Assembly (NCBI RefSeq): GCF_017591425.1 | Contig: NW_024466599.1 | Location: 72,396,501 to 72,460,500 of the forward strand | Direction: 5' to 3' | From: Ochotona curzoniae | Lineage: Eukaryota; Chordata; Mammalia; Lagomorpha; Ochotonidae | DNA length: 64,000 nt | Part shown: positions 11,350 to 20,335 of the stretch, one piece after another | Numbering within the stretch: position 1 is the first letter of the stretch | Layout of the letters: each line of letters starts with the position of its first letter | The notes under the pieces: generated by a model | What the model was told of the DNA's origin: nothing | The model's input: the letters and a program-made list of their open reading frames with translations, nothing else | Database searches by the model: none | Program-made: the position numbers and the translations under genes

Positions 11350-11689
11350 CCTTTTTTAAAAGAATTATTCATTTTTATTACAAAGTCAGATATACAGAGA
11401 GGAGGAGAGACAAGGAAGAAGATCTTCCATCTGATGTTTCACTCCCCAAGTGACCACGCTGACCATAGTGGTTCGTGCTGCGCTGATCTGAAGCCAGGAG
11501 CCAGGTATTTCCTCCAGTTCTCCCATGCAGGTGCAGGGCCCAAGGTTTTGGGCCATCCTCGACTGCTTTCCCAGGCTACAGGCAGGGAGCTGGATGGGAA
11601 GTGGAGCTGCCGAGATTAGAACCAGTGCCCATATGGGATCCCTGCACGTTCAAGACAAGGACTTTAGCTGCTAGGCCGCTGCACTGGGC
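11350..11689 (-). mobile_element. CSINE, full length, nested in MaLR LTR
   Basis: Complete minus-strand CSINE. The plus strand starts with CTTTTTTAAAAGAATTATTC, passes GATCTTCCATCTGATG and ends with GGCCGCTGCACTGGGC. It carries a perfect 17-bp target-site duplication, TTGAACTTCCAAAACTT, at 11,333-11,349 and 11,690-11,706, which fixes the insertion boundaries and shows the LTR is older. Confidence 0.97.
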
Positions 11690-11706
11690 TTGAACTTCCA
11701 AAACTT

Positions 11707-11790
11707 TTAAAGCCACATTAACTTATTTTCTCTATAAGTTACCTTGCTTTACGTAGTTCAGCGTAGCAACAGAAAATAGGTTAGGGCCAC
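11707..11790 (+). mobile_element. MaLR-type LTR, right part
   Basis: Resumes after the CSINE with a CTATAAGTTACCTTGC segment and GCGTAGCAACAGAAAATAGG. This matches the TTTATAAATTACCCAGTC / TATAGCAACACAAAATGG 3' end of THE1/MLT-like LTRs. Confidence 0.65.
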
Positions 11791-13024
11791 CCAGAAATTT
11801 CTCCGGCTTCAAAAACTTTTCATGACATAAAAGGAGTATCCATGTTTGTGGAACTCTCACTAGGAGGGGCTTTTGTGCCGATTCCCATGAGGTTGTTGAG
11901 CAGCATGTCTTCTGTGGACATAAGGAGAGTGAGGCTCAGAGATGCTCTGCAATCTGTCTGCTGACGGCACTGCTGGTGGGCAATGAGGTGTTTCCTGCAC
12001 AGGTAGTCTACCTATCCGTGCCTGGTTGCTGCTGAGGCTGATGAAACTTGTGAGTTCCTTAATACATCGGCAGCTGGGTTGTGTCAGAGTCATTGGGGGT
12101 GACTCATGAAGTAGGTAGGAGAAGTGACTGTATACAGAACTTACAATGTAGTAGAATTTACATAAGTGATGGGCAGATCAAAAAAACATCTTCAAGAGGA
12201 AGAGGAATGACAAGAGCTCTCTGAAGAATCCGGGGAGGAAAAAATTTTTTTTTTTTTAATTCTTATTTTCCATTTTACAGTTTTGCAGATTTAGTGCTTC
12301 CTTCCTAGGAAATTTTGATTGTCATCTAGAAAGCGGCGACTCAGGGTCCTTGAAAGGACAGAAGCACTGTGACCGCAACTATCGCCGTGTCCCCTGAGCA
12401 CCTGGTACCATTGAGAACCTTGATGTTGAGAGCAGCCCGGCACTGTATGAGGAAGCTGCAGTGGTAAGAAGACGTTCCTCTTTGGCATTCAGTGACGGAG
12501 CGTCAGTCACTCCTACGCGAGAGCAACCCCTCAAAACACTTCCCTTCATGAAAAACATTCATGTGTCATATTTGCACCTGTGCTAGAACCTATAGTTCCT
12601 ATAGGGTTTGAAGTTCTTATTTTATTTTTGCAGTTCATACAACATGAAATTTCTCTATTAAAGGAACCAATAGTGTAAGCTCAGGAACTGTCTAAGTATC
12701 TTTGTTTCTGTGTGTGTGTTTTTTTAATGCAAATAAGAATTACACCAATACTCATTTGCCTTTCTGGAGTGATGTTGCAGGTGCGTCTTTCAGAGACAAG
12801 ACTGTTTGAGGATGTGCCAGGAATTGAGGTTCTGCTGCCTCCTCTGGGCTTGCCTCCATCCTGAGGCCTTCGCTGGGAGAGTCCAACCCACAGGCATCTT
12901 GAAGGACAGGCAGATTTTGGTGGTCCATTCAGTGGAATTTAAATTATTTTGCCCTGATCTACTGGCATCATACTATTAACTTCCATGTGAGCAACATTTT
13001 CAGATGACACATGTAAGTGGGGTA
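11791..13024. other. mostly unassigned; possible MIR trace near 11,930
   Basis: AGAGTGAGGCTCAGAGATGC (11,927-11,946) looks like the reverse of the MIR core (GAGGCTCAGAGAGG), but only about 70 bp supports it. The rest shows a poly-T run near 12,247-12,259 and no recognisable gene or repeat. Confidence 0.35.
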
Positions 13025-13170
13025 TTGCACAATAAGAGTCCCCTGGTGGGGGCTCTTATTTATTATCTGAGGGCATAAGGCCCAACTTCTGTTCTTCCTC
13101 CCTTCAGAAGCTATCCTCTAAGATCACCATCTTCCTAATAAAGGCTCTTTCGCCTCAAACTCAGTATGTA
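13025..13170 (+). repeat. dispersed repeat, possibly LTR 3' part
   Basis: Shares about 66 bp at roughly three-quarters identity with 19,711-19,780 (TTATTTATTnTCT, GGnCATAAGnnCCAACTT, CTCCCTTCAG in the same order). It is followed by AATAAAGGCTCTTTCG, which looks like an LTR polyadenylation signal and R/U5 boundary. The family name is unknown to me. Confidence 0.4.
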
Positions 13171-13407
13171 CATGTCTCCTCACTTAACAAATAGAAGTTC
13201 CAATACTGCATTTTTCTGATCACAGAATCACCAAATCCATCGTGCTTTGTTTTGTTTTAAATGCATACCATTTCCTTTTTTTTTTTTTTTAAATGTTCCA
13301 GTGAATAGCATTTTTGGTAATAGTACAAGTTTTCAGAATATCTTTCAGTTTTTTTTTTCTAATTCCCTTTTTTGTTTTTGTAAATCTCCACCCTAGTAGA
13401 TAGCAGA

Positions 13408-13732
13408 GGGCCTGCCTGCTGTGATGGCCCAGTGGTTAAATCCTCACCTTGAAATAGCTGGGATTTCATTTGGGTACTGGTTCACCTCCCAGCTATTCCA
13501 CTTCCCATCCAGCTCCCTGCCTGTGGCCTGGGAAAGCAGTAGTGGATGGCCCAAAGCCTTGGAACCCTGCACCCACATGGGAGACCAGGAAGAAGCTCCT
13601 AGCTCCTGGCTTGGGGTTGGCTCAGCTTTGACCAGGTGTTCATACCAGTGGATTAAAGATGTTTTCACTCTGTCTCTCTCTTCGTAAAATTTGACTTTCA
13701 ATAAAAATAAAAGTAAATCTAAAAAAAAAAAA
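13408..13732 (+). mobile_element. CSINE, near full length
   Basis: GGGCCTGCCTGCTGTGATGG head, GTGGCCTGGGAAAGCAG and CCCAAAGCCTTGGAACC blocks and a TTTCAATAAAAATAAAAG tail ending in poly-A. The segment around 13,627-13,660 is degraded relative to other copies (the GTGGCCACTTGG block is lost). Flanking duplication is unclear. Confidence 0.93.
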
Positions 13733-14054
13733 AGTAGCTGATGTGGTATGTGATTAAGTCTTGTTTCTCATCTTTGGTGTGATAAAAATGAACCATCCTT
13801 TGTGGGTGAACACACTGGTTGGGTTATTATGTAACTAGGGATCCAAAGTGCATATAAAGCTTCAAAACAGAATGTCCTCCAGGTGGCCGGAGGACCGTGT
13901 GCGGAAAGCCTTAACCCTCCAGATGATGTCTCCAGCATTAGAGACCTGCCTCTGTAGCCTAAGGAGGAAGCAGATGCTGGCAGCCATACCTCTTACAGCA
14001 CCAGAGAACATCTCACGGACAAGGACTCAACAGGCTTTCAATGATTCTTTCTCA

Positions 14055-14377
14055 GATTTATTTATTTATTTTTATTGGAAAGTCAGGTTTACAGAGAGGA
14101 CAGACAGACAGAAATTTCTTCCATCTATTAGTTCACTCCCAAAGTGGCCGCAATGGCCAGGGCTGAGCTGATCCGAAGCCATGAGCCAGGAGCTTTTACC
14201 ATGTTTCCCATGTGGGTGCTGGGTCCCAAAGCCTTGGGCTGTCCTCACCTGTTTTCCCAGGCCACAAACAGGAAGCTGAACGGGAAGGGCACCAGCCGGG
14301 ACAAAGACTGGCATCTCTACGGGGTCCAGGCACAAGCAAGGCGAGGACTTTAGCTACTAGGCTATCATGCCGGGCCC
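14055..14377 (-). mobile_element. CSINE, full length
   Basis: Reverse-strand CSINE from an ATTTATTTATTTATTTTTAT start to a CTATCATGCCGGGCCC end. Imperfect target-site duplication: TTCAATGATTCTTTCTCA (14,037-14,054) and TTCAATGGTTTCTCA (14,378-14,392). The 107- and 109-residue frames across it are SINE translations. Confidence 0.95.
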
Positions 14378-14392
14378 TTCAATGGTTTCTCA

Positions 14393-15127
14393 ATTATCTG
14401 CTGAGCCAGAGCGCGGCACATACCGCACCGAGAGCCTCAGAGCCCTACTGCTGTTGCCAAAGCTTGTGGGACAGAGGGTTTGGCTTCTCCAGATGGGGCT
14501 CTGCCTCTCAGTGGTCACTGACCTGGCAGTTTCCTTACTAGCACAGCGTGTGTTGGATATTTGGGAATACCATCCTACATAGCCCTGGCTATGTGGTCAG
14601 ATGATATGATAATGCAATGAACTTGCAGCATTTTAGAAAGATGGACTGCACTAAGAACCGAACGGGATGAAACACAGTGTGGAGGACTTCAGGTAAGAGG
14701 GCTGAATTGCCATTAAAGGGATCAGGACCTGCTCTGGGTAGGACAAAGAATTATAACGTAAAGCAAAAGTGATGTGGAGCTCTGGCCTTGATTTAAGGTG
14801 ACTGGACTGGGAACAGCAATTACTCCCTGAGATTTTTGTCATGGAGGGAAACTGAAATTGGGGGAATTTTTTCTTACTGTTGCTAAAATTGAGACATTGC
14901 TTTCTTTTTTCATTTAAAACTTTATTTGAAAGGCAGAGTGACACAGAATAGCGGGGCCTTCAGGGCCGGTGTTCAAGTCAATTCCCACACCTCTGCTGTG
15001 GGTCAGACACAGAATCTTAAACTGGATTGGAGACCAAAGCTCTGGCTTTGCCTCTTAAAGCTTTGGCTTATCTTGATTATATACACAGAAAAGGCTTTTG
15101 TCTGTTACATTGAAACTAATAGAGACT
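14393..15127. other. unassigned, with a SINE tail scrap at 14,913-14,948
   Basis: AAACTTTATTTGAAAGGCAG (14,917-14,936) is the antisense 3' tail of an older CSINE with nothing else attached. The remainder has no recognisable feature. Confidence 0.45.
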
Positions 15128-15460
15128 GGGGCCGGGTGCGGTGGCGCAGTGGTTAAAGTCCTCGCCTTGCACATGCCAGGATCCCATATGGGCGCCGGTT
15201 CTAATCCCGCCGGTTCTAATCCTAATGCCCATCCAGCTCCCTGCTTGTGACCTGGGAAAGCCGTCAAGGATGGCCCAGTGCCTTGGGACCCTGCACCTGT
15301 GTGGGAGACCCGGGTTCCTCGCTTTGGATCAGCTCAGCTCTGACTGTTGTGGCCACTTGGGGAGTGAACCAGCAGATGGAAGATCTTCCTCTCTATCTCT
15401 CCTCCTTTCTGTATATCTGACTTTCAAATAAAAATAAATAAATCTAAGGAAAAAAAAAAA
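15128..15460 (+). mobile_element. CSINE with duplicated B-box segment
   Basis: Well-preserved copy. The tRNA-like A-box TGGCGCAGTGG is at 15,142-15,152. The B-box-like GGTTCTAATCC occurs twice, at 15,197-15,207 and 15,212-15,222, through a 15-bp tandem duplication. The tail TTTCAAATAAAAATAAATAA ends in a poly-A run. Preserved promoter boxes suggest a relatively young insertion. No clear flanking duplication was found. Confidence 0.95.
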
Positions 15461-15486
15461 GATTCGCGCCCATGAGGCTCTAATTT

Positions 15487-15923
15487 TGTTGTCTGCCAAT
15501 CCATTGTAATTTAGGAACCCTGTTTCCTCATGGCACCATACTTGAAAGCCCTCTCCACCTACCCTCTCAGCATCCCCTCTCATCGCCAGTCACCTGCCAA
15601 TCCCCTGTGGCTCCAACAATCCTGTCCACCAATCCCTCATGGCCCTGTGATGCCCGTCCCCACCGCAAAGCAGGCACACTCTGGCGTGTGTCACTGCCCT
15701 CGCATGTACAGTCCCTTCTCTGCCCGGCCCTTCCCGCACCCTCCTTCGTCTTGCCCCCACTTCCCCTTTCTTGCAGCCCCCTCTTGCTACCATGGCAGGG
15801 GAGATTCCCCCTTCTTCTCTCCATCCCTCTGCTTCCACTTCCGTTCCTAGCCTGCTGGAGTAAAAGACCTCCTAAGTGCCCTGCGGTATTTTGGCTTCTT
15901 ATGGAAACCTTATCCCGCAAACA
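15487..15923 (+). mobile_element. LTR-like element (copy 1 of a dispersed pair)
   Basis: Shares ordered blocks with 55,332-55,774: CTCATGGCACCATAC, CATGGCCCTnTGnTGCC / ATGCCCGTCCC, and a GGAGTAAAnGACCT segment that could hold a variant polyadenylation signal. It starts TGTTGT and ends about CGCAAACA, the TG...CA form of an LTR, and is about 437 bp long. Pyrimidine-rich throughout. No retroviral internal region is visible beside it, so it is probably a solo LTR. The overlapping frames of 106-117 residues here are artefacts of its composition. Confidence 0.6.
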
Positions 15924-17229
15924 GGGCTTGGTTGTGAGTAAGAACTAACAAGAGGTCCTGTGGACAGTAAATGTCAAGCACGCATCAAAAATTACTACCT
16001 GTCACTGTCAGTGAGGTGGAACATGGTGACGGGGCAAGGACACACGTCCTGCTCCCCTGTTAGAATTCCCAAGTGCCGTCTTCTCCCAGACCTTTGCAAT
16101 ACATTTCAATAGACGTTTTGCATCTTGCTTTTGATAAGATCAGGAAGCCATTTGATAAGATCTTGAGCCTAATCTTCCTGTATTTCCTTCCACCTTCTCA
16201 GGGGGCAAAACCTACCAAGTCTGAAGGTGCCATTGCACCCCCAGCTCACTTTCCCACCTCTCATAATATCCCAAGACCCTGAAATTATAAAATTGCTAGC
16301 CTGCTGAAGAACTGGGCCTTTTGCCTGAACTTCCTCTGTCTGCATGTTGATAGCTGCTCATATCTTTGAGTTTATTTTAAAGTGGCTGAGTCCACTCCCT
16401 GTCTCTTTTTTTGTTCTGTGACACTTTGCTAATGCATGGTGTTGCACTGGAACTGTAACATCAGGCAATGACTGAGGTTGGTCCAAGGAGACCTAAGGTT
16501 GAAAGCAACGCTTAAGTTGAATCTGCAAATGATTCTATTCACAAGGAATTGACATAGAGAGGAAGCTTCAAAACTCCTGAGTTGCCTCTTTATCTGCTTT
16601 GCGTGAGCATCTGGTTGGGTGAGTCATGGGCAACTTAAAAATAAGACTTAACACTAGAGAAAGGGGAAGGCAAGTGAAGTGTGGACTTGACTTCCCAGCC
16701 TGAAAGAAGGTTGAGGGGAGACTGCTGGAGGGATGCAGCTCTGTTAAGAGCTTAGTCTGATGCTCACATGCTTACCTGTGATGTCATCTGAAACCTTATT
16801 ACACCGGAGACATGAAGCATCTCCATTTGTCTTTGTTAGGGAAGTCTCACCATCTCAGCTCCCCTTCCATGGTTTGCCCATGGATGATACATAGCATATC
16901 TTAGCAGAGGCTAAGCTGGGCCTGGTGACACAGGACAGAGAAAGAGATGGGGTAGAATTCACAGCCAAATCAGATTTATTGTCAAAGAAGAAAATACATC
17001 CATAGAGGAAGGCTGACTGTCATTGTGGGTGGAGTTGAACATGAAGCAAAGGCCAGACTTTCAACAGGTTGCCCTTTTTAAAGTTTGGGGTCTTGGGGGG
17101 TGGGGTTTCCAAGGGTGGATGAATTCCAAGAAAATGGAAAAGTAGATGGGGACCAGAATAGCTTGTCTTGACCTTTCAGTCTTGGTGGATCTTGCTCCCT
17201 GGAGGCAAGGAAATGTAGAGACAGAGGTG
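15924..17229. other. unassigned; possible antisense LTR trace at 16,920-17,200
   Basis: At about 16,974 CAGATTTATTGTC (reverse AATAAA) followed about 100 bp on by CTTTTTAAAG could be an LTR read backwards (R region then TATA-like box). This is weak. The rest, including 16,000-16,900, shows nothing that I can name. Confidence 0.3.
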
Positions 17230-17446
17230 AGGCAGGTTGGACTAGTCCTCTGATATGCAGTGTACCACTGGTGAGAGCTTGACGTGGGGCAGATCAGTCT
17301 TGCTAGGCTGCAGTGCCCACTGGTGAGTACCAGGACTGGGGGTTGGCCAGGTTGGACTGGGCTGCAGATTAGGCTGGCACTCACAAGATCCAGAACTGGC
17401 ACTGGGCCTGGTAGGGGGATGTGAGGAGCTCCCCTGCTAGGCACAG
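17230..17446 (+). repeat. decayed GC-rich tandem array, left part
   Basis: Diverged units with recurring GGCTGCAGTGCCCACTGGTG, CAAGATCCAGAACTGG and GGCCTGGTAGGGGG blocks. The array is cut by the LTR at 17,447-18,000 and continues beyond it. Orientation is nominal. Confidence 0.7.
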
Positions 17447-18000
17447 TGTTGCGAGAGGAATTTGATGCAAAAGACAGCAGCTACCTCAGTTCTTGTCTCT
17501 TACGACAGAGGAATTTTCATGCATACAACTTCAGGTTACAAAGCAGGATTTAATTAAGAGAGTGAAAGAGAGGCCTACTTACATAGCTTCAGGGCTCCAA
17601 GGGAGGAAAGACCAGAGGAGATGGTGGAAGTAGTGTCTTTTATGCACTCAGGGAGAGTGGACAAAATGAGTCTCTCAAAGGACAAGAAAAACAAAAGACT
17701 CATTCACAACGGGCAGCAATGGAGCACCTTGTCCAGAACCAAAGGACATCAGGAGGGTGGGACTGGTGGCTTCCTTCTTCTATTCTGACAACAAACTCAG
17801 GCACCATCTCTGACAGTGACTCAGAGATGGTTGTTTTTGACAATCATTTTAGGAGATGGGAAGTGATACTCTGATTTTGTCCCTTGGGGGAACATGCTCT
17901 TGGAAGGAATGGGGAGAAATAAAAAGATTTTATATTTTAAAAGGGAACTTCACCAGGGACCAGAGTCCCTACTGCTTCTTAGCCTGGCTGACTCTTCACA
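17447..18000 (-). mobile_element. LTR, probably solo (copy 1 of a dispersed pair)
   Basis: About 554 bp, highly similar over most of its length to 58,325-58,867. Read on the minus strand it begins TGTGAAGAGTC and ends CGCAACA. It contains a TATA-like GCATAAAAGACAC, then an AATTAAATC segment in the position of a polyadenylation signal: the U3-R-U5 layout of an ERV1-type LTR. Flanking 4-mers (ACAG left, AGAG right) differ at one position, so a 4-bp target duplication is possible but weak. It sits inside a tandem array. Confidence 0.8.
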
Positions 18001-19145
18001 AGAGATTACAAGAGGCAGCGTTGGTGGCAGGCCAGGCTGGGCTAAGTGCCCCAATGTCATATGTTTGGATCAGCTTGGGGGTGGGCCAGATTGGACCAAT
18101 CCATAGCATACAATGGCATAAGCAAGAGCCAAGACAGGGTATAGGCCAGGCTAGGCTGGGTTGGACCAGAAAACCTTCTAGTTCACAGGAGAACTGGGTC
18201 TGGAGCCGAGAGGGATCAGGCTGGGCTAGGCTGCACCCATTGGCAAGAGCTGGAATTGATGGTGGGCTTGGCTCAGTCAGGCTGTAGTACCTGCTGGTAA
18301 ATATAGCTATTAGGGTCTGCCCATTTCAAACTGGGCCGCAGCACCCACTGACATGTGCAAGGCCTGGGGCAGGGAGCAGGCCTGGTAGGGGAACCTTGGG
18401 GCTGGACCACTGCTTACACTGGCGAACTTGAGAGCCTTCACAAAGGACAGGCCTACCTGGTCACTGCTACAGCACCCTTTAGCTGGCATTTGAATTGGTT
18501 CTTCTGGCAGGTCTTGCTGGGCTAGGCTGCCACACCTGCTGCCATAAGGGTGAGCCGGAATGAGTGAGGGCTAGCTGGGCTAGGGTGCAGCACCAGCTGG
18601 AAAGTACTTAGATTGGGAGCAGGTCATGTCAGGTTGGCAAATGCAAGATCTCGGATTGGGAGTAGGCCTGGTAGGGGAACCTTGGGCACTCTCCTGCTAA
18701 GTTGTAGTTCCTGATGGTGAGCAAAAGAGCTAATCCCAGGGGCTGGCAGGGAAGGTAAAATATGGTAACACCCATTGGTATATGTGTGGTCTGGGATAGT
18801 ATTGAATTGTGCTGTGATAAGCTGCAGCACCCATGGCTGTATAGGAGGGCCAGATGGAATGCAGGAGAGAACCAGCTAGGAAGCAGCACATGGCTGCACA
18901 TGCAAAAGCTGGGGCTAGGAGTGGGTCTGCTGGGGGATATTATGGCTGTTCTTCCTAGGCCATGACACCCACTGGTGTGTGTGTGAAGTCCAGCCTTGTT
19001 GTGTTTTGGCTAGATTGGGCTGCAGCACCCATCACTTCACATGAGAGATGTGGTTGGGGATGATTCTGACCAGGCAGCTGCATTTACCATATGTTGGCTG
19101 GTGACAGACTGAACGTGATCCTGCACTGGCTGGTGCACATGAATC
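18001..19145 (+). repeat. decayed GC-rich tandem array, right part
   Basis: Repeated diverged blocks: GGCTGCAGCACCCA at several points, and GCCTGGTAGGGGAACCTT at about 18,383 and 18,665 with a weaker GTCTGCTGGGGGATATT at 18,925, giving a higher-order spacing of about 260-280 bp. Subunits near 90 bp are suggested. Such arrays occur in some mammalian L1 5' UTRs, and the same word set recurs at 37.8-38.2 kb. That origin is inference. The 143-residue frame at 17,856-18,287 straddles the LTR junction and is not a gene. Confidence 0.7.
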
Positions 19146-19710
19146 AAGGATGAGATCTTTCCAGGTGAGCTTCCTTGGGGGACTCCTCAGCTAGATCACT
19201 GGACTCAAATCCTTGCCACAGGGAAATCACGAGGTATGTGGTCTGACCATTGGAACTGGGCCTCCTCAGTTGTCGATGCTTGTTCAGTGGACAGCATGCC
19301 CAGATGCACACAGGAGACATGATGGTCAGCTCATCTAGGCCAGCAGAGCACATTGAGTGCCTTGTTAGAGAATGCAAAGCAGAACAAGGTGGACAGTTCT
19401 TCTGGCCAAACTTTGCAGCAAAGGTTAAGGTCTATGGAGGCACACTGACAGACCTTGAAAAAATTTTTCCCAGCCCTGGTACAATGAAGTCAACAATGTT
19501 TCAGAACTATCAAAACCACCCAAGTAACACCCTTAGAACATTCTTCCCCACACTGGAGTCTCTAAGCAATCATCCAATGAGTGACCTGCAATCCCCCGAC
19601 ACCAATATCGTTTGACAGAAAGGAGCATCTCCCTCCTTCCCTTGCCTCAGTGGACTAGGAGAACAAAAAGGAAAGGATTAAAAAATAAAAAAGAAATGCA
19701 ATATAAGGAG
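19146..19710. other. unassigned tract after the tandem array
   Basis: Holds a 121-residue plus-strand frame at 19,250-19,615 with no recognisable domain. If the array is an L1 5' UTR, this may be more of the same element. It does not look like L1 ORF1. It ends in an A-rich stretch at 19,660-19,700. Confidence 0.35.
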
Positions 19711-19800
19711 ACTTTGGTGGAAGATTCTTTATTTATTCTCCCAAGGACATAAGATCCAACTTGTGCCCTTGCTCCCTTCAGGTTTCACCACCAAGCTCTT
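19711..19800 (+). repeat. dispersed repeat related to 13,049-13,115
   Basis: Contains the same ordered words as the 13-kb locus (TTTATTTATTCTCC, GGACATAAGATCCAACTTG, GCTCCCTTCAG). Unnamed old repeat, possibly part of an LTR. Confidence 0.4.
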
Positions 19801-19889
19801 ATCATGGATTTACACATGACAGAATGCCCGGTGACTTTTATTTCTTCTTTATGTATACATGCACACACGATGCATTATTCTGGAGATTA

Positions 19890-20003
19890 TAAATACAGGC
19901 TGCACATCTCTTATCTGAAATTCCCAGAACCAGAAGTGCCTCAATTTCACTTATTTGGACTTGTGAATATTTTCATGGACGCACATAATCTGAAACCACT
20001 AAA
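19890..20003 (+). mobile_element. old MER-type repeat fragment (copy 1)
   Basis: CTTATCTGAAATTCCCAGAA, CCAGAAGTGCCTCAATTTCA and GAATATTTTCATGGACG follow a medium-reiterated mammalian repeat with the pattern CTTATCTGAAATCCTTGGGA / CCAGAAGTGTTTCGGATTT. A related fragment lies at 22,190-22,390. I recall the consensus but am not sure of its family name. Confidence 0.55.
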
Positions 20004-20335
20004 CCCCGGGGCAGGCATGTGGTGCAGCAGTTCAACTGCTCCTTGGGAATGCTCACGTCTCATCCTGGAGTGCCTGAGCTTCAAGCCTGGCTCTTCTTTC
20101 CATCCAGCCTCCTGCTAATGACCACCCAGAGAGGCATGATCTGACTGTTCATGAGGCTGGTTTCCTGCTGTCCATGTGGGGGATCCAAATCAAACTCCTA
20201 GCTCTCAGTTTCAAACTGACCCAGCGTGGGTTCTTGTGGGTATTTGGGTAGTGCACCAGCAGATGAGGTATCATCCTGTGTCTGCTTGCTTCTCTCAGCC
20301 TAGTAAATAAATAAAATAACAATTTTGAAAAAGAA
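20004..20335 (+). mobile_element. old CSINE subfamily copy
   Basis: CCCCGGGGCAGGCATGTGGTG head, AGTTCAACTGCTCCTTGGGA, CCATGTGGGGGATCC and CACCAGCAGATGAGG blocks, and an AGTAAATAAATAAAATAAC tail. Strongly diverged, an older class than the 46.7-kb copy. Confidence 0.85.

Noticed and set aside
15142..15222. Genuine tRNA gene from the A-box and B-box
   Set aside because: The boxes belong to the tRNA-derived head of a CSINE; there is no complete cloverleaf.
17856..18287. 143-residue plus-strand frame
   Set aside because: It spans an LTR/tandem-array junction and has no protein-like features.
19250..19615. 121-residue plus-strand frame downstream of the tandem array as L1 ORF1
   Set aside because: The sequence does not resemble the coiled coil or RRM of L1 ORF1.
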